A DNA stretch of 41,909 nucleotides. It comes from an uncultured Pelagibacteraceae bacterium. Its GTDB lineage: Bacteria > Pseudomonadota > Alphaproteobacteria > Pelagibacterales > AG-422-B15. The notes under the pieces were generated by a model. That model had not been told where the DNA came from. It made no database searches and was given only the letters and a program-made list of their open reading frames with translations. Shown here one piece after another: positions 17,880-26,615 of this stretch (position 1 is the first letter of the stretch; every line of letters begins with the position of its first letter). The translations under genes and the position numbers were made by a program. The stretch lies in the NCBI GenBank assembly GCA_902578305.1, contig CACHCK010000007.1, forward strand, positions 1 to 41,909, read 5' to 3'.

Positions 17880-17886
17880 GATTAAA

Positions 17887-18861
17887 ATGAAGGCAATATT
17901 ACACAAAGAATTTGGTGGACCAGAGGTTTTAAGAGTATCAAATGATGTTGAGATACCCAAAATTGAAAAACATGAAGTTTTGATTAAAGTTCATGCGGCG
18001 GGTATAAATCGACCAGACATTCTTCAACGATCTGGTGGTTACCCACCACCGCCCGGTGCATCAGAAATTTTGGGCTTGGAAGTTTCAGGGGAAATTGTTG
18101 ATGTTGGTGAAGATGTAAATAAAAATTTACTCAACACAAAAGTCTGTGCACTTGTCCCTGGCGGAGGTTACGCAGAATTTGTAAAATGTCATACATCAAC
18201 AATTCTTCCCATACCTAAAGGCATTTCAATTGTTGATGCTTGTACAATTCCTGAAACATTTTTTACAGTTTGGACAAATCTATTTGATCAAGCAAAGCTA
18301 AAACAAAGTGAGACATTATTAATTCATGGTGGTGCTAGTGGTATAGGTTTGACTGCTATTTCCATTGCATTAGCCATGCAAATTAATTGCATAGCGACCG
18401 TAGGATCAGACGAAAAATATAAATATTTGAAGGATTTGGGTTTAGAAAGAGTTATTAATTACAATCTTGAGGATTTTGAAAACATAATTAAAAATGAATA
18501 TAAAGGCGTTGATGTAATACTAGATATGGTAGGTGGGGATTATTTTCAAAAAAATATTAATGTCCTAAATAGACTTGGAAGGCTTTTGAATATCGCTTAC
18601 TTAAAGGGATCTAAGGTAGAAGTAAACTTACTGCCAATTATGTTGAAGCGATTAACAGTTTCTGGCTCAACGTTAAGAATAAGAAATAATGATGAAAAAA
18701 AACTCATTGCCGATAATCTTAAGAAGCATATTTGGCCATTAATTGAAGATGGTAATATTAAATTGCATATTGACCAAAAATTTGATTATGAGAATGTTCA
18801 AAAAGCACATCAATACATGGAAAATAATAAGAATATTGGCAAATTACTGCTTAAATTTTAG
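17887..18861 (+). CDS. NAD(P)H quinone oxidoreductase, zinc-free MDR/PIG3 type
   Basis: A medium-chain reductase that uses NADPH to reduce quinones or similar enones. The start MKAILHKEFGGPEVLRV and VHAAGINRPDILQRSGGYPPPPGA are characteristic of the PIG3/QorB group. LLIHGGASGIGLTAISIA is the cofactor-binding loop. VILDMVGGDYFQKN and LNRLGRLLNIAYLKG follow. There is no catalytic or structural zinc Cys set. About 324 residues from the ATG at 17887. A GTG at 17869 would add six residues and lies in a stem-loop. The substrate cannot be specified. Confidence 0.88.
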   Translation: MKAILHKEFGGPEVLRVSNDVEIPKIEKHEVLIKVHAAGINRPDILQRSGGYPPPPGASEILGLEVSGEIVDVGEDVNKNLLNTKVCALVPGGGYAEFVKCHTSTILPIPKGISIVDACTIPETFFTVWTNLFDQAKLKQSETLLIHGGASGIGLTAISIALAMQINCIATVGSDEKYKYLKDLGLERVINYNLEDFENIIKNEYKGVDVILDMVGGDYFQKNINVLNRLGRLLNIAYLKGSKVEVNLLPIMLKRLTVSGSTLRIRNNDEKKLIADNLKKHIWPLIEDGNIKLHIDQKFDYENVQKAHQYMENNKNIGKLLLKF

Positions 18862-18915
18862 GATATCCTTTGAAAAACTCTAAAATTAACTTATAAGAGG
18901 CACTCTATAATTATT

Positions 18916-19557
18916 ATGAAAACAGCAAAATTACCATTAATGCCAAAAGCCACTGCAATATGGCTTGTTGATAATACCTCTTTGTCATTCAGGCAGATAG
19001 GTGATTTCTGTGGAATGCATGAATTAGAAATTAAAGGCATAGCAGATGGTGAAGTCGGTGTAGGAATTAAGGGTTTAAATCCTATAACCAGTGGTCAATT
19101 AACAAAAGATGAAATCGATAGATGTGCGGATAATGAAGATGAGTCACTGAAGATTATTGAAAATGAAATCTCTGAAAAGACAGAGCAATCAAAAAAGAAA
19201 AAAAAATATACTCCTCTTTCAAAAAGACAGGATAGGCCAGATGCAGTTTATTGGTTGATAAGAAATCACCCCGAACTAAAGGATTCACAGGTTGCAAGAC
19301 TAGTTGGCAGTACAAAAAATACAATTGATGCTATTAGAAAAAGAACTCATTGGAACATGGCAAATATCCGTCCGCAAGATCCAATTGGACTTGGAATTTG
19401 TAGGCAAGTTGAATTAGATGAGGCTTTAGCTAAAGCTGAAAGATCAATGAAAAGAGCTCAAAAGAAAAAAGAAAAAGAAGAGAGATTGAGACTGCAAGAA
19501 GCAGATGAAATAGTTTCAGACATAAATGAGTCAGAAACTTCTGCTGTCGATGGATAA
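18916..19557 (+). CDS. DUF1013 protein, alphaproteobacterial transcription-associated factor
   Basis: The 213-residue protein starts with [20 protein letters not shown], the DUF1013 hallmark. It has two helix-turn-helix-like stretches: [20 protein letters not shown] near residue 30 and [20 protein letters not shown] near residue 115 (followed by [15 protein letters not shown]). The C-terminus is a charged helix rich in Lys/Glu. From memory, a family member has been described as TrcR, an RNA-polymerase-associated cell-cycle regulator in alphaproteobacteria. I carry that over only as likely. The family is essentially confined to this class, which makes it the best taxonomic marker here. Confidence 0.88.
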   Translation: MKTAKLPLMPKATAIWLVDNTSLSFRQIGDFCGMHELEIKGIADGEVGVGIKGLNPITSGQLTKDEIDRCADNEDESLKIIENEISEKTEQSKKKKKYTPLSKRQDRPDAVYWLIRNHPELKDSQVARLVGSTKNTIDAIRKRTHWNMANIRPQDPIGLGICRQVELDEALAKAERSMKRAQKKKEKEERLRLQEADEIVSDINESETSAVDG

Positions 19558-19568
19558 TAAATATTAAA

Positions 19569-20054
19569 ATGAAAGATCCTTTACTGGTAAGTATCATTAT
19601 GGGCAGCCAATCTGATTGGTCCACAATGAAGCATGCTTCAAAAATTTTAAAATTATTTAATATAAAGCACGAAGTAAAAATTATTTCTGCCCATAGAACG
19701 CCTAAAAGAATGTTTGAATATGCTGAAAGAGCAGAACAAAGAGGGATAAAAATAATAATTGCAGGCGCTGGTGGAGCGGCTCATTTGCCTGGAATGACAG
19801 CCTCTATTTCAAATATTCCTGTGCTAGGTGTTCCAATTGAATCAAAAAAACTAAAAGGCTTAGATAGTTTGTTATCGATCGCTCAAATGCCAGCAGGCGT
19901 TCCAGTTGGAACACTTGCTGTTGGAGAAGCTGGAGCAAAAAATGCAGCATTACTTGCAGCGTCAATTTTGAGCAGCAATAACACAAAACTGAAAAAGAAA
20001 TACGCTTCATGGAGATCAAAACAAACTAAGTCTGTAAAAAGTATACCTAAATAA
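19569..20054 (+). CDS. purE: N5-carboxyaminoimidazole ribonucleotide mutase PurE
   Basis: PurE moves the carboxyl group of N5-CAIR to carbon 4, giving CAIR in purine synthesis. The motif [20 protein letters not shown] is at the start. [20 protein letters not shown] carries the active-site His. [18 protein letters not shown] and [21 protein letters not shown] complete the class I pattern. Length is 161. The stop overlaps the purK start by one base (TAATG), and the two enzymes act in sequence. Confidence 0.96.
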   Translation: MKDPLLVSIIMGSQSDWSTMKHASKILKLFNIKHEVKIISAHRTPKRMFEYAERAEQRGIKIIIAGAGGAAHLPGMTASISNIPVLGVPIESKKLKGLDSLLSIAQMPAGVPVGTLAVGEAGAKNAALLAASILSSNNTKLKKKYASWRSKQTKSVKSIPK

Positions 20055-21130
20055 TGAAAGCTGAAGTTTCCACTGTAGGCATAATCGGTGGAGGTCAACT
20101 TGGCATGTTTTTAGCTCAAGCTTGTCAAAAAATTGGGCTTATTACACATATCTATTCTGATACAGATGATGCCCCTGCAAAAAAATATGCTAATAAAATT
20201 ATTTATGGTTCTTTTAATGATCATAAGAAGTTAGATGAATTTAGAAAAAATGTTGATTTGCTAACTTATGAATTTGAAAATGTTGCTTTAAAAACATTAA
20301 AACAAATCAATAAACAAATAAAAATATACCCACCGATTTCGGCATTAGAAATAAGCCAAGATAGAAAAAAAGAAAAATTATTTTTTTCAAAGAATAAAAT
20401 TAAACATGCTGGACTTTTTTTTATTAATAAGAAAACAAATTTAAATAAGTTTAAAGATAAAATAAATTTTCCAGTTATATTAAAAACCTGCAGATTTGGT
20501 TATGACGGAAAAGGTCAATACAAAGTAAAAAATTTCTCTGACTTAAAAAATAAATGGAAAAAGCTTGATTATCAATCGTGCGTAATTGAGAAGGTAATAA
20601 AGTTTGATAGAGAACTATCAGTCATTTGCTCAAGAAACATAAAAAAAAATATATGTTTTTATCCACCATTTGAGAATATTCACAAAAACCATATTTTGTT
20701 TGAAACAATATCTCCATCACAAATAAATGAAAAAATAAATAAACAGCTAATAATAATATCAAAAAAGATTTTAAATAAGCTTAATTATATTGGCTTACTC
20801 ACAATAGAATTCTTTTTAGATGATGAAAATAATATCTATGTAAACGAAATTGCACCGAGGGTTCACAATTCAGGTCATATAACACTTGATAATGCGAATA
20901 TGAGTCAATTCGAGTTGCATATTAAAGCAATCACAAAAGATAAAATTAAAACCCCAAAAATTATAAAAAAAGGTCTTATGAGAAATCTTATTGGCAATGA
21001 GATCAAAAGAACCAAACAAATAAGTAAGTTGAAAAACTATAAGGTTTATAAAAAGAAGAAGGCATACGACTATGGTAAAAAAGCAATTAAACAAGGCCGT
21101 AAAATGGGCCATATTAATTTTGTAATGTAG
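20054..21130 (+). CDS. purK: N5-carboxyaminoimidazole ribonucleotide synthase PurK
   Basis: An ATP-grasp enzyme that carboxylates AIR to N5-CAIR. The N-terminal IGIIGGGQLGMFLAQACQK-like segment, then LTYEFENV and FPVILKTCRFGYDGKGQY (ATP-grasp lid) are visible. The metal-binding end is IYVNEIAPRVHNSGHITLDN, with the Glu/Asn and the substrate-binding RVHNSGH. Length is 358. Lys content is high (AT-rich codons), as elsewhere in this genome. It is coupled to purE and ends 88 bases before rpsU. Confidence 0.95.
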   Translation: MKAEVSTVGIIGGGQLGMFLAQACQKIGLITHIYSDTDDAPAKKYANKIIYGSFNDHKKLDEFRKNVDLLTYEFENVALKTLKQINKQIKIYPPISALEISQDRKKEKLFFSKNKIKHAGLFFINKKTNLNKFKDKINFPVILKTCRFGYDGKGQYKVKNFSDLKNKWKKLDYQSCVIEKVIKFDRELSVICSRNIKKNICFYPPFENIHKNHILFETISPSQINEKINKQLIIISKKILNKLNYIGLLTIEFFLDDENNIYVNEIAPRVHNSGHITLDNANMSQFELHIKAITKDKIKTPKIIKKGLMRNLIGNEIKRTKQISKLKNYKVYKKKKAYDYGKKAIKQGRKMGHINFVM

Positions 21131-21203
21131 ATTAATTCTTTTTCTTTTATGTGGACAAGCGTGTATCCAAGTGCTAAAAACCTTCAAATTTTAACTTGCT
21201 CTT

Positions 21204-21211
21204 AAGGAGGG
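21204..21211 (+). promoter_or_regulatory. Strong Shine-Dalgarno that fixes the ATA start of rpsU
   Basis: AAGGAGGG sits with seven to eight bases between it and the ATA at 21219. It is among the strongest ribosome sites in the window. An in-frame TAA at 21192-21194 stops any longer N-terminus, and no ATG, GTG or TTG lies between that stop and the conserved first residues of S21. The site therefore points at ATA. Confidence 0.7.
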
Positions 21212-21218
21212 CAGAACA

Positions 21219-21416
21219 ATAGTCGAAGTAAGTGTAAAAGATAATAATGTGGAGGGAGCCCTTCGTATTCTCAAAAAAAAGATGCAAAGAGAAGGCATTT
21301 TTAAAGAAATGAAGATGAGAACTTACTTTGAAAAACCTAGTCAAAAAAAATTAAGAGAGAAGGCTGAAAACATTCGTCGCTCACGTAAAATGGCTAGAAG
21401 AAAGATTTATAGCTAA
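21219..21416 (+). CDS. rpsU: 30S ribosomal protein bS21, apparent ATA start codon
   Basis: bS21 is a small basic protein near the mRNA exit region and the anti-Shine-Dalgarno. The conserved sequence [19 protein letters not shown] begins at the codon after [23 protein letters not shown] and the Arg/Lys-rich [17 protein letters not shown] follow. It has 65 residues counting the initiator. The only position giving a full-length protein with good Shine-Dalgarno spacing is ATA (21219-21221). The next possible start, a GTG ten codons further in, would remove conserved residues. This may be a true rare start, as ATT is in infC, or a sequence error for ATG. Confidence 0.85.
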   Translation: MVEVSVKDNNVEGALRILKKKMQREGIFKEMKMRTYFEKPSQKKLREKAENIRRSRKMARRKIYS

Positions 21417-21422
21417 ATCTTT
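21401..21422. terminator. Inverted repeat spanning the convergent stops of rpsU and pntB
   Basis: AAAGATTTA (21401-21409) pairs perfectly with TAAATCTTT (21414-21422) around a TAGC loop. It includes the rpsU stop and touches the pntB stop. Its position between convergent genes suits a two-way terminator. The stem has a single G-C pair and no long T-run, so strength is doubtful. Confidence 0.4.
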
Positions 21423-22818
21423 ATAAAGCTTTAACAATACCTTCAACCATTTTTTTTGCATCCGAAAATAGCATCATAGTATTGTCACGATAGAATAATT
21501 CATTATCGATACCTGCATAGCCGAGACCTCGTCCTCTTTTGACAAACAGAACTGTACTGGCTTTTTCTACATCAAGAATAGGCATTCCATAAATTGGTGA
21601 TGCAGGATCTGTTTTTGCTATTGGGTTTGTTACATCATTCGCTCCAATAACAAAAGCAACATCAGCTTGAGAGAATTCAGAGTTAATATCTTCAAGTTCA
21701 AAAACCTCATCATAAGGAACATTGGCTTCAGCCAATAATACATTCATATGTCCTGGCATTCTTCCCGCAACAGGGTGAATTGCAAATGTAACCTTTACAC
21801 CATTTGATTTTAGCGCATCTGTCATTTCTTTAAGTGCATGCTGAGCCTGTGCTACCGCCATTCCATATCCAGGAACAATAATAACTGAGCCTGCATTCTT
21901 CATAATAAATGCAGCATCATCAGCACTACCTTCTTTGACAGGTCTTTGCTCTACATCTCTAGACACCGCAGCGTCCTCTGCTCCAAATCCACCTAGAATA
22001 ACACTGATGAATGATCTGTTCATAGCAGCGCACATTATATAAGATAAAATTGCTCCAGATGATCCAACTAATGCACCAGTGATGATTAGTGCAGTGTTTC
22101 CAAGAGTAAAACCAATTCCAGCTGCAGCCCATCCAGAATAAGAGTTTAACATTGATACAACAACAGGCATATCAGCGCCACCAATAGGAATAATAATTAA
22201 AAATCCAATCAGAAATGAGAGCGCGATAATTGCTAAATAAACATTTTGATCCTGGTTAAAACAAAAATAAACAATACCTGCGATTATGATCAAACCAATT
22301 AACAAATTTACAAGATGTTGACCCTTAAAAACAATTGGTGAACCTGACATGATGCCTTGCAATTTACCAAATGCAATTACTGAGCCAGAAAAAGTAATAG
22401 CACCAATCACAGCACCAAGAGACATTTCTACTAAACTTAAAGTTTTAATTTTTCCAACAGTCCCAATGTTAAAAGCCTCAGGTGCATAAAACGCAGCGAG
22501 CGCAACAAATACCGCTGCAAGTCCTACTAAGCTGTGAAAAGCAGCAACGAGTTGCGGCATCGCAGTCATTGCAATTTTTCTAGCAATCACTGAACCAATT
22601 AATCCACCAATAACTATTGCAATTAGTACTAATCCTATAGTTTGAATATTTGATGTAAAAAAATTAACAGAGTACAATGTGGCAAGCACAGCAATTAACA
22701 TACCAAGCATGCCAAAGATATTCCCTCTTCGAGAACTTTCTGGTGAAGATAAGCCTCTCAAGGCAATGATAAAGAATATGCCTGAAATAACGTAAGCTAC
22801 TGCTACTAGATTATACAT
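21421..22818 (-). CDS. pntB: NAD(P) transhydrogenase beta subunit PntB
   Basis: PntB carries the NADP(H)-binding domain III and part of the membrane proton channel of the proton-translocating transhydrogenase, which makes NADPH from NADH. About nine hydrophobic helices cover residues 1-260. The soluble domain includes [46 protein letters not shown] and [17 protein letters not shown]. Length is 465, normal. It overlaps pntAB by one base. Confidence 0.96.
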   Translation of the reverse strand: MYNLVAVAYVISGIFFIIALRGLSSPESSRRGNIFGMLGMLIAVLATLYSVNFFTSNIQTIGLVLIAIVIGGLIGSVIARKIAMTAMPQLVAAFHSLVGLAAVFVALAAFYAPEAFNIGTVGKIKTLSLVEMSLGAVIGAITFSGSVIAFGKLQGIMSGSPIVFKGQHLVNLLIGLIIIAGIVYFCFNQDQNVYLAIIALSFLIGFLIIIPIGGADMPVVVSMLNSYSGWAAAGIGFTLGNTALIITGALVGSSGAILSYIMCAAMNRSFISVILGGFGAEDAAVSRDVEQRPVKEGSADDAAFIMKNAGSVIIVPGYGMAVAQAQHALKEMTDALKSNGVKVTFAIHPVAGRMPGHMNVLLAEANVPYDEVFELEDINSEFSQADVAFVIGANDVTNPIAKTDPASPIYGMPILDVEKASTVLFVKRGRGLGYAGIDNELFYRDNTMMLFSDAKKMVEGIVKAL

Positions 22819-23141
22819 TATTTATTATCCTGGCTCTTTGGTTTCTTTTTATACATTGCTAACATTCGTTGTGTTACAAGGAACCCACCAAATATATTTA
22901 CTGCAGCTAGCAAGACCGCAATAAATCCAAAACTTTTAGATAAAATCCCAAGAAATGTCTGATCTGTGCTTGAGACGAGAGCAAATAGCCCGCCAACGAT
23001 AATTACTGATGAAATCGCATTGGTAACAGCCATGAGAGGAGTATGTAAGGCAGGAGTTACACTCCAAACCACGTAGTAACCAACAAAAATTGATAATACA
23101 AAAATGGTTAGTCTAAATATATTTGGATCAATTGCTTCCAT
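22818..23141 (-). CDS. pntAB: NAD(P) transhydrogenase alpha subunit, membrane part (PntAB)
   Basis: This is the separate membrane portion of the alpha subunit in the three-gene form of the enzyme. Three helices are evident: [33 protein letters not shown] and [19 protein letters not shown]. They are followed by [12 protein letters not shown]. Length is 107. It overlaps both neighbours by a single base, so all three subunits are translated from one mRNA. Confidence 0.94.
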   Translation of the reverse strand: MEAIDPNIFRLTIFVLSIFVGYYVVWSVTPALHTPLMAVTNAISSVIIVGGLFALVSSTDQTFLGILSKSFGFIAVLLAAVNIFGGFLVTQRMLAMYKKKPKSQDNK

Positions 23142-24262
23142 TAGTTCAGCTCCTTATGAACAATTTCGTTGTTTTTTGTAACAAGTATTCCTTGAATAAT
23201 CTCATCTTCCCAATCAATTTTTATAGACTTGGACTCGCTATCAATTAATAATATTAAAAAATTAAGTATATTTTTTGAAAATAATGCAGAAGCATCTTCG
23301 GATATCGTTGAAGTAATATCTTTTGAGCCAACTACTTGTACACCACCGACTTCTTTAGTTTCACCTGCTACAGAGCATTCACAATTTCCACCACTCTCAG
23401 CAGCAAGATCAATTATTATTGATCCAGGTTTCATTGTTTTAACCTGTTCTTCTGAGATAAGCGTTGGAGCTTTCTTTCCAGGAATAAGTGCTGTACATAT
23501 TGCAATGTCTTGAGTTGATAAGGTATCTGAAATAAGTTTTGCCTGTTTAGCTTTAAACTCATCGCTCATTTCTTTTGCATAACCACCTGAGGTTTCTGAA
23601 TCCTGAGATTCTTCATCTTCAACCATAACAAACTTTCCTCCTAAGCTCTCAACTTGTTCCTTTGCTGCCATTCTTACATCGGTCGCAGAAACGATTGCTC
23701 CAAGTCGTTTTGCTGTAGCTATAGCTTGTAAACCAGCTACACCAGCACCAAACACCATAACTTTTGCGGGAGCAATTGTACCGGCGGCTGTCATCATCAT
23801 TGGCATAGCTTTATTAAAAAGATAAGTTGCATCTATTACAGCCTTGTACCCAGCTAAGTTAGATTGGGAAGAGAGTATATCCATAGATTGAGCCCTTGTT
23901 ATTCTTGGCATTAATTCCATGGCAAACGATGTTACACCCTTATCCTTTAGTTTATTTAATGTGTCCTTACTGTTGTATGGATCCAAAGAACCAATAAATA
24001 AAGCACCTTCTTTCATAATTGAAATTTCTTCGTCAGTTGGCTTATTAACTTTTATAATAATATCTGCATTTGAAATTTCAGAGATATTATTAAAAATTTT
24101 AGCACCATTTGCTTTATAGCTTTCATCAGAAAAGTTTGAATTTTGTCCTGCGGTAGTTTGTATATTCACAGATATGCCTAACTCAACCATCTTCTTTACG
24201 CTATCAGGAGAGGCTGAAACACGTAATTCTGACTCACTCTCTTTTAAAATATAAGCGCGCAT
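23141..24262 (-). CDS. pntAA: NAD(P) transhydrogenase alpha subunit, NAD-binding part (PntAA)
   Basis: This is the soluble NAD(H)-binding domain I of the transhydrogenase, related to alanine dehydrogenase. MRAYILKESESELRVSASPD opens the protein. VMVFGAGVAGLQAIATAKRL is the dinucleotide loop. SATDVRMAAKEQVESLGGKF corresponds to the RDVR-x4-EQ loop that meets domain III. About 374 residues. The reading frame extends 23 codons upstream, but that stretch overlaps the small gene at 24274-24384. The ATG at 24262 starts the conserved domain, 11 bases after that gene's stop. Confidence 0.94.
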   Translation of the reverse strand: MRAYILKESESELRVSASPDSVKKMVELGISVNIQTTAGQNSNFSDESYKANGAKIFNNISEISNADIIIKVNKPTDEEISIMKEGALFIGSLDPYNSKDTLNKLKDKGVTSFAMELMPRITRAQSMDILSSQSNLAGYKAVIDATYLFNKAMPMMMTAAGTIAPAKVMVFGAGVAGLQAIATAKRLGAIVSATDVRMAAKEQVESLGGKFVMVEDEESQDSETSGGYAKEMSDEFKAKQAKLISDTLSTQDIAICTALIPGKKAPTLISEEQVKTMKPGSIIIDLAAESGGNCECSVAGETKEVGGVQVVGSKDITSTISEDASALFSKNILNFLILLIDSESKSIKIDWEDEIIQGILVTKNNEIVHKELN

Positions 24263-24273
24263 AATTTTAAGAT

Positions 24274-24384
24274 TTATATTAAAAAAATTGCCATCAAAAC
24301 CAAAACAACGACGATTCCAACAGAACCCCATAAAATGAGTTTGCCAAAGAAACTATAAGTTTTTTTTTGTTCTGATATATCCAT
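24274..24384 (-). CDS. 36-residue membrane peptide, aa3-type cytochrome oxidase subunit IV-like
   Basis: A short frame starts at the ATG complementary to 24382-24384. It reads MDISEQKKTYSFFGKLILW, then continues as a single helix with SVGIVVVLVLMAIFLI, and stops at 24274. The polar head EQKKTYSFF followed by a lone helix is the pattern of the bacterial aa3-type cytochrome c oxidase subunit IV family (COX4_pro_2). Those peptides are typically encoded just upstream of pntAA in alphaproteobacteria. Placement (11 bases before pntAA, same strand) supports a real gene. Whether it joins an oxidase or the transhydrogenase is not shown. No Shine-Dalgarno is visible. Confidence 0.75.
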   Translation of the reverse strand: MDISEQKKTYSFFGKLILWGSVGIVVVLVLMAIFLI

Positions 24385-24473
24385 GATAAGGAGTTAATAT
24401 ATTTCTAAATATCGAATTTAACAGTGTTTTTTTTAGATAATATTAGATTGATACCGCTTGTTTTATATATACT

Positions 24474-25379
24474 TTACAGTGCTTTAGAGGGTTTAGAATG
24501 ATCCCAATCAATAATTAGCGATCTCAAAGCTGAAACAAGCGCTAAAGGCTGGTCTACCATTATATGATGATGAGCTTCTGGTATATTAATTATAGGTGAT
24601 TTTTTATCCATAAGTTCATTCATGTACTTTGCGCTGACTCCAGGAAAAATAGAAGATTTTTCACCTCTAAAAACAGCAACTCTACACTTAAGGCTTTTAA
24701 GAGTTTTCCTAAGTACCGCTTGCCTCTCCGCAAAGTTTTCACTTGTAAATATATTCATGTAACTTGGGTCAAATTTCCAAGTCCATCCTCCTCTAACCTT
24801 TTTTATAGACTTTTCAGCTATAAACTGCAAAGCAAAGTCTAACGCTTCGCTTTGGGAAGGTACCAATCTAAAGCGTTCAATAATATCTGACATCTTTTTG
24901 TAAACTTTATTTGCTCTTACTTTTAAATCAAACTTTGGAGGATTGTCTGTTGGAGGCATTATTGCAGTATCAACTATTACCAAGCCATACAGATTTTTTT
25001 TCATCAAAGATGCCGCATAAACCCCACACATTCCTCCAAGGCTGTGTCCTATAAATATTGGTTTCTTTAATTTCTCTTTTTTACATACACCTACAATCTC
25101 AGCCCCCCAAGACTCAACTGAGTATTTTTTTTTCCAACCGCTATCACCCATTCCTCCAAGATTCATTGCTATTACCCTGTGCGATTTTGCAAAATAAGGT
25201 GCAATAAAGCTCCACCACTCTGCATGGGCCATTCCTCCATGAATAAAAATTAATCCAGGCTTAGCTTGATCACCCCATGCGTTGTATGATATTTTTACTC
25301 CCTTTATTTTGACTGATAATATATCTGGTTTGTTTGAAATAGCGTTGTCAAACCAGCTTGGATTTCGTACTTTGTTCAT
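24474..25379 (-). CDS. Alpha/beta hydrolase
   Basis: A serine hydrolase of the alpha/beta fold, 301 residues. GLIFIHGGMAHAEWW gives the oxyanion region. PIFIGHSLGGMCGVYAAS holds the nucleophile elbow (Ser in GHSLGG). The C-terminal PEAHHHIMVDQPLALVSAL supplies the His. An acid residue is likely in the FRGEKSSIFP region. There is no signal peptide, so the protein is cytoplasmic. The substrate is unknown; esterase or C-C hydrolase activity is equally open. It follows the GmhB-like gene by 14 bases. Confidence 0.88.
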   Translation of the reverse strand: MNKVRNPSWFDNAISNKPDILSVKIKGVKISYNAWGDQAKPGLIFIHGGMAHAEWWSFIAPYFAKSHRVIAMNLGGMGDSGWKKKYSVESWGAEIVGVCKKEKLKKPIFIGHSLGGMCGVYAASLMKKNLYGLVIVDTAIMPPTDNPPKFDLKVRANKVYKKMSDIIERFRLVPSQSEALDFALQFIAEKSIKKVRGGWTWKFDPSYMNIFTSENFAERQAVLRKTLKSLKCRVAVFRGEKSSIFPGVSAKYMNELMDKKSPIINIPEAHHHIMVDQPLALVSALRSLIIDWDHSKPSKAL

Positions 25380-25393
25380 TTAATCAGTATACA

Positions 25394-25894
25394 TTATAAT
25401 TTTATAACTTTTTTAACAAACTCTAATAAGCTTTTTTCTTTAAATAGATGACCTTTAATCCCGTACATCTCAGCACATTCAATATCTGTGCTATTGTCTC
25501 CAATCATAAAACTTTCTTCTTTGATGATTTCCCATTTTTGAAATGCTAATTCTAGCATTCCTGTACTGGGTTTTCTTAAATGTGAAATATGGTCATAATT
25601 TTTATTAATTCCTTCCGGATGATATGGTGAATAAAAGAAATCATCTATCCTAGCTGATATTTTAGATAGTTCATCATTCATATATTTGTGTAAATTTTCA
25701 ACATCTTTTTCTGAATATATTCCTCTACCAATTCCAGACTGATTGGTAACAACAAATGTATGGTAATTATTTTCATTAAATAATTTAATGGCCTGAGGTG
25801 CATCCAAAACCCACTCAAAATCAGAAATTTTAAATACATATCCTTTTTCAATATTGAGAACTCCATCTCTATCAAAAAATATTGCTGGCTTCAT
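25394..25894 (-). CDS. HAD phosphatase, GmhB/HisB-N-like, lacking the zinc ligands
   Basis: GmhB removes phosphate 7 from heptose-1,7-bisphosphate in LPS core synthesis. FFDRDGVLNIEKGYV is HAD motif I with both Asp. VTNQSGIGRGIYSE is motif II. LRKPSTGMLELAFQKW and MIGDNSTDIECAEMYGIKG give motifs III/IV. In E. coli GmhB a C-x-H and a C-x-C bind zinc. Here the matching stretches read YSPYHPEG and HISHLRKP with no Cys. This is a zinc-free variant and may act on a different sugar bisphosphate. 166 residues, slightly short. Confidence 0.82.
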   Translation of the reverse strand: MKPAIFFDRDGVLNIEKGYVFKISDFEWVLDAPQAIKLFNENNYHTFVVTNQSGIGRGIYSEKDVENLHKYMNDELSKISARIDDFFYSPYHPEGINKNYDHISHLRKPSTGMLELAFQKWEIIKEESFMIGDNSTDIECAEMYGIKGHLFKEKSLLEFVKKVIKL

Positions 25895-25904
25895 TAGAAC
25901 TTAA

Positions 25905-26600
25905 CTAAGATAAATTACGAATTGATTTGCATATTATTTTGTAAAGTAGTTTGGTTTGTTTTTCAATCATGACTTTATTTGAAAGAAGGTCATTTCTTAT
26001 TTCTATTAGAGTATGATATATATTATTGCTTAATGCATGCTTATATAAAGTATCGCCATATAAATTTCCTTCATACGGTTTATTGTCGCCCACAATAACT
26101 CTTTCAGTAAGCAAAGCTTTTATCATTAAATTACTCAGTCTTCTATCTTTATTGGATAATATGCCTATTTCTATATCCCGCATACGCCCTTTATAAACAG
26201 GATTAAATGAATGTAATGAAATAATAAATCTAATCTTCTGTTTTTCGACATGTTTTTTTATTTTTCTATGATAGTCATAATACATATTTTGAATTCGATA
26301 TAACCTTTCTTTTTGAGTAATGCTCACATTAGCCGGAATAATTTTTTTATCAGAAATTTCTGGAATAAGAGTTGGATCATTTATATCTCTGTTATTATCA
26401 ATTAATAATCTTGAATACTGTCCAAGAATCAAACTTGATTTTAATCTTTGTGAGAGATTTTCTGCGAGGGTTTTAACACCAAGATCAAAAGCTATATGAG
26501 ATTTAATTGCTTTTGATGAAATCCCAAGATTGCTATATTTTTTTGGAATGAAATTTGATGCGTGGTCAACAACTAAAAGTATCCTTTTATTATATATCAT
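25905..26600 (-). CDS. N-formylglutamate amidohydrolase-family protein
   Basis: The family hydrolyses N-formyl- or N-acyl-amino acids with a zinc-dependent fold. Diagnostic stretches are LLVVDHASNFIPKKYSNLG, HIAFDLGVKTLAENLS, SRLLIDNNRDINDPTLIPE and FIISLHSFNPV. TLIEIRNDLL near the end adds the usual Glu. Length is 231, in the range of the shorter subgroup. There is no hut operon around it, so histidine breakdown is not implied. It sits between rpmJ and the GmhB-like gene on the same strand. Confidence 0.82.
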   Translation of the reverse strand: MIYNKRILLVVDHASNFIPKKYSNLGISSKAIKSHIAFDLGVKTLAENLSQRLKSSLILGQYSRLLIDNNRDINDPTLIPEISDKKIIPANVSITQKERLYRIQNMYYDYHRKIKKHVEKQKIRFIISLHSFNPVYKGRMRDIEIGILSNKDRRLSNLMIKALLTERVIVGDNKPYEGNLYGDTLYKHALSNNIYHTLIEIRNDLLSNKVMIEKQTKLLYKIICKSIRNLS

Positions 26601-26615
26601 TAAGCTAAATTTTTT

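Noticed and set aside
21193-21218. A frameshift or lost ATG as the explanation for rpsU lacking a normal start
   Set aside because: The downstream frame is intact and the Shine-Dalgarno spacing fits ATA exactly. A single-base ATG-to-ATA error cannot be excluded, so it is listed as a caveat and not as a pseudogene.
24263-24331. A longer pntAA beginning 23 codons upstream
   Set aside because: The extension is out of frame inside the 36-residue membrane peptide gene and has no similarity to the PntAA N-terminus.
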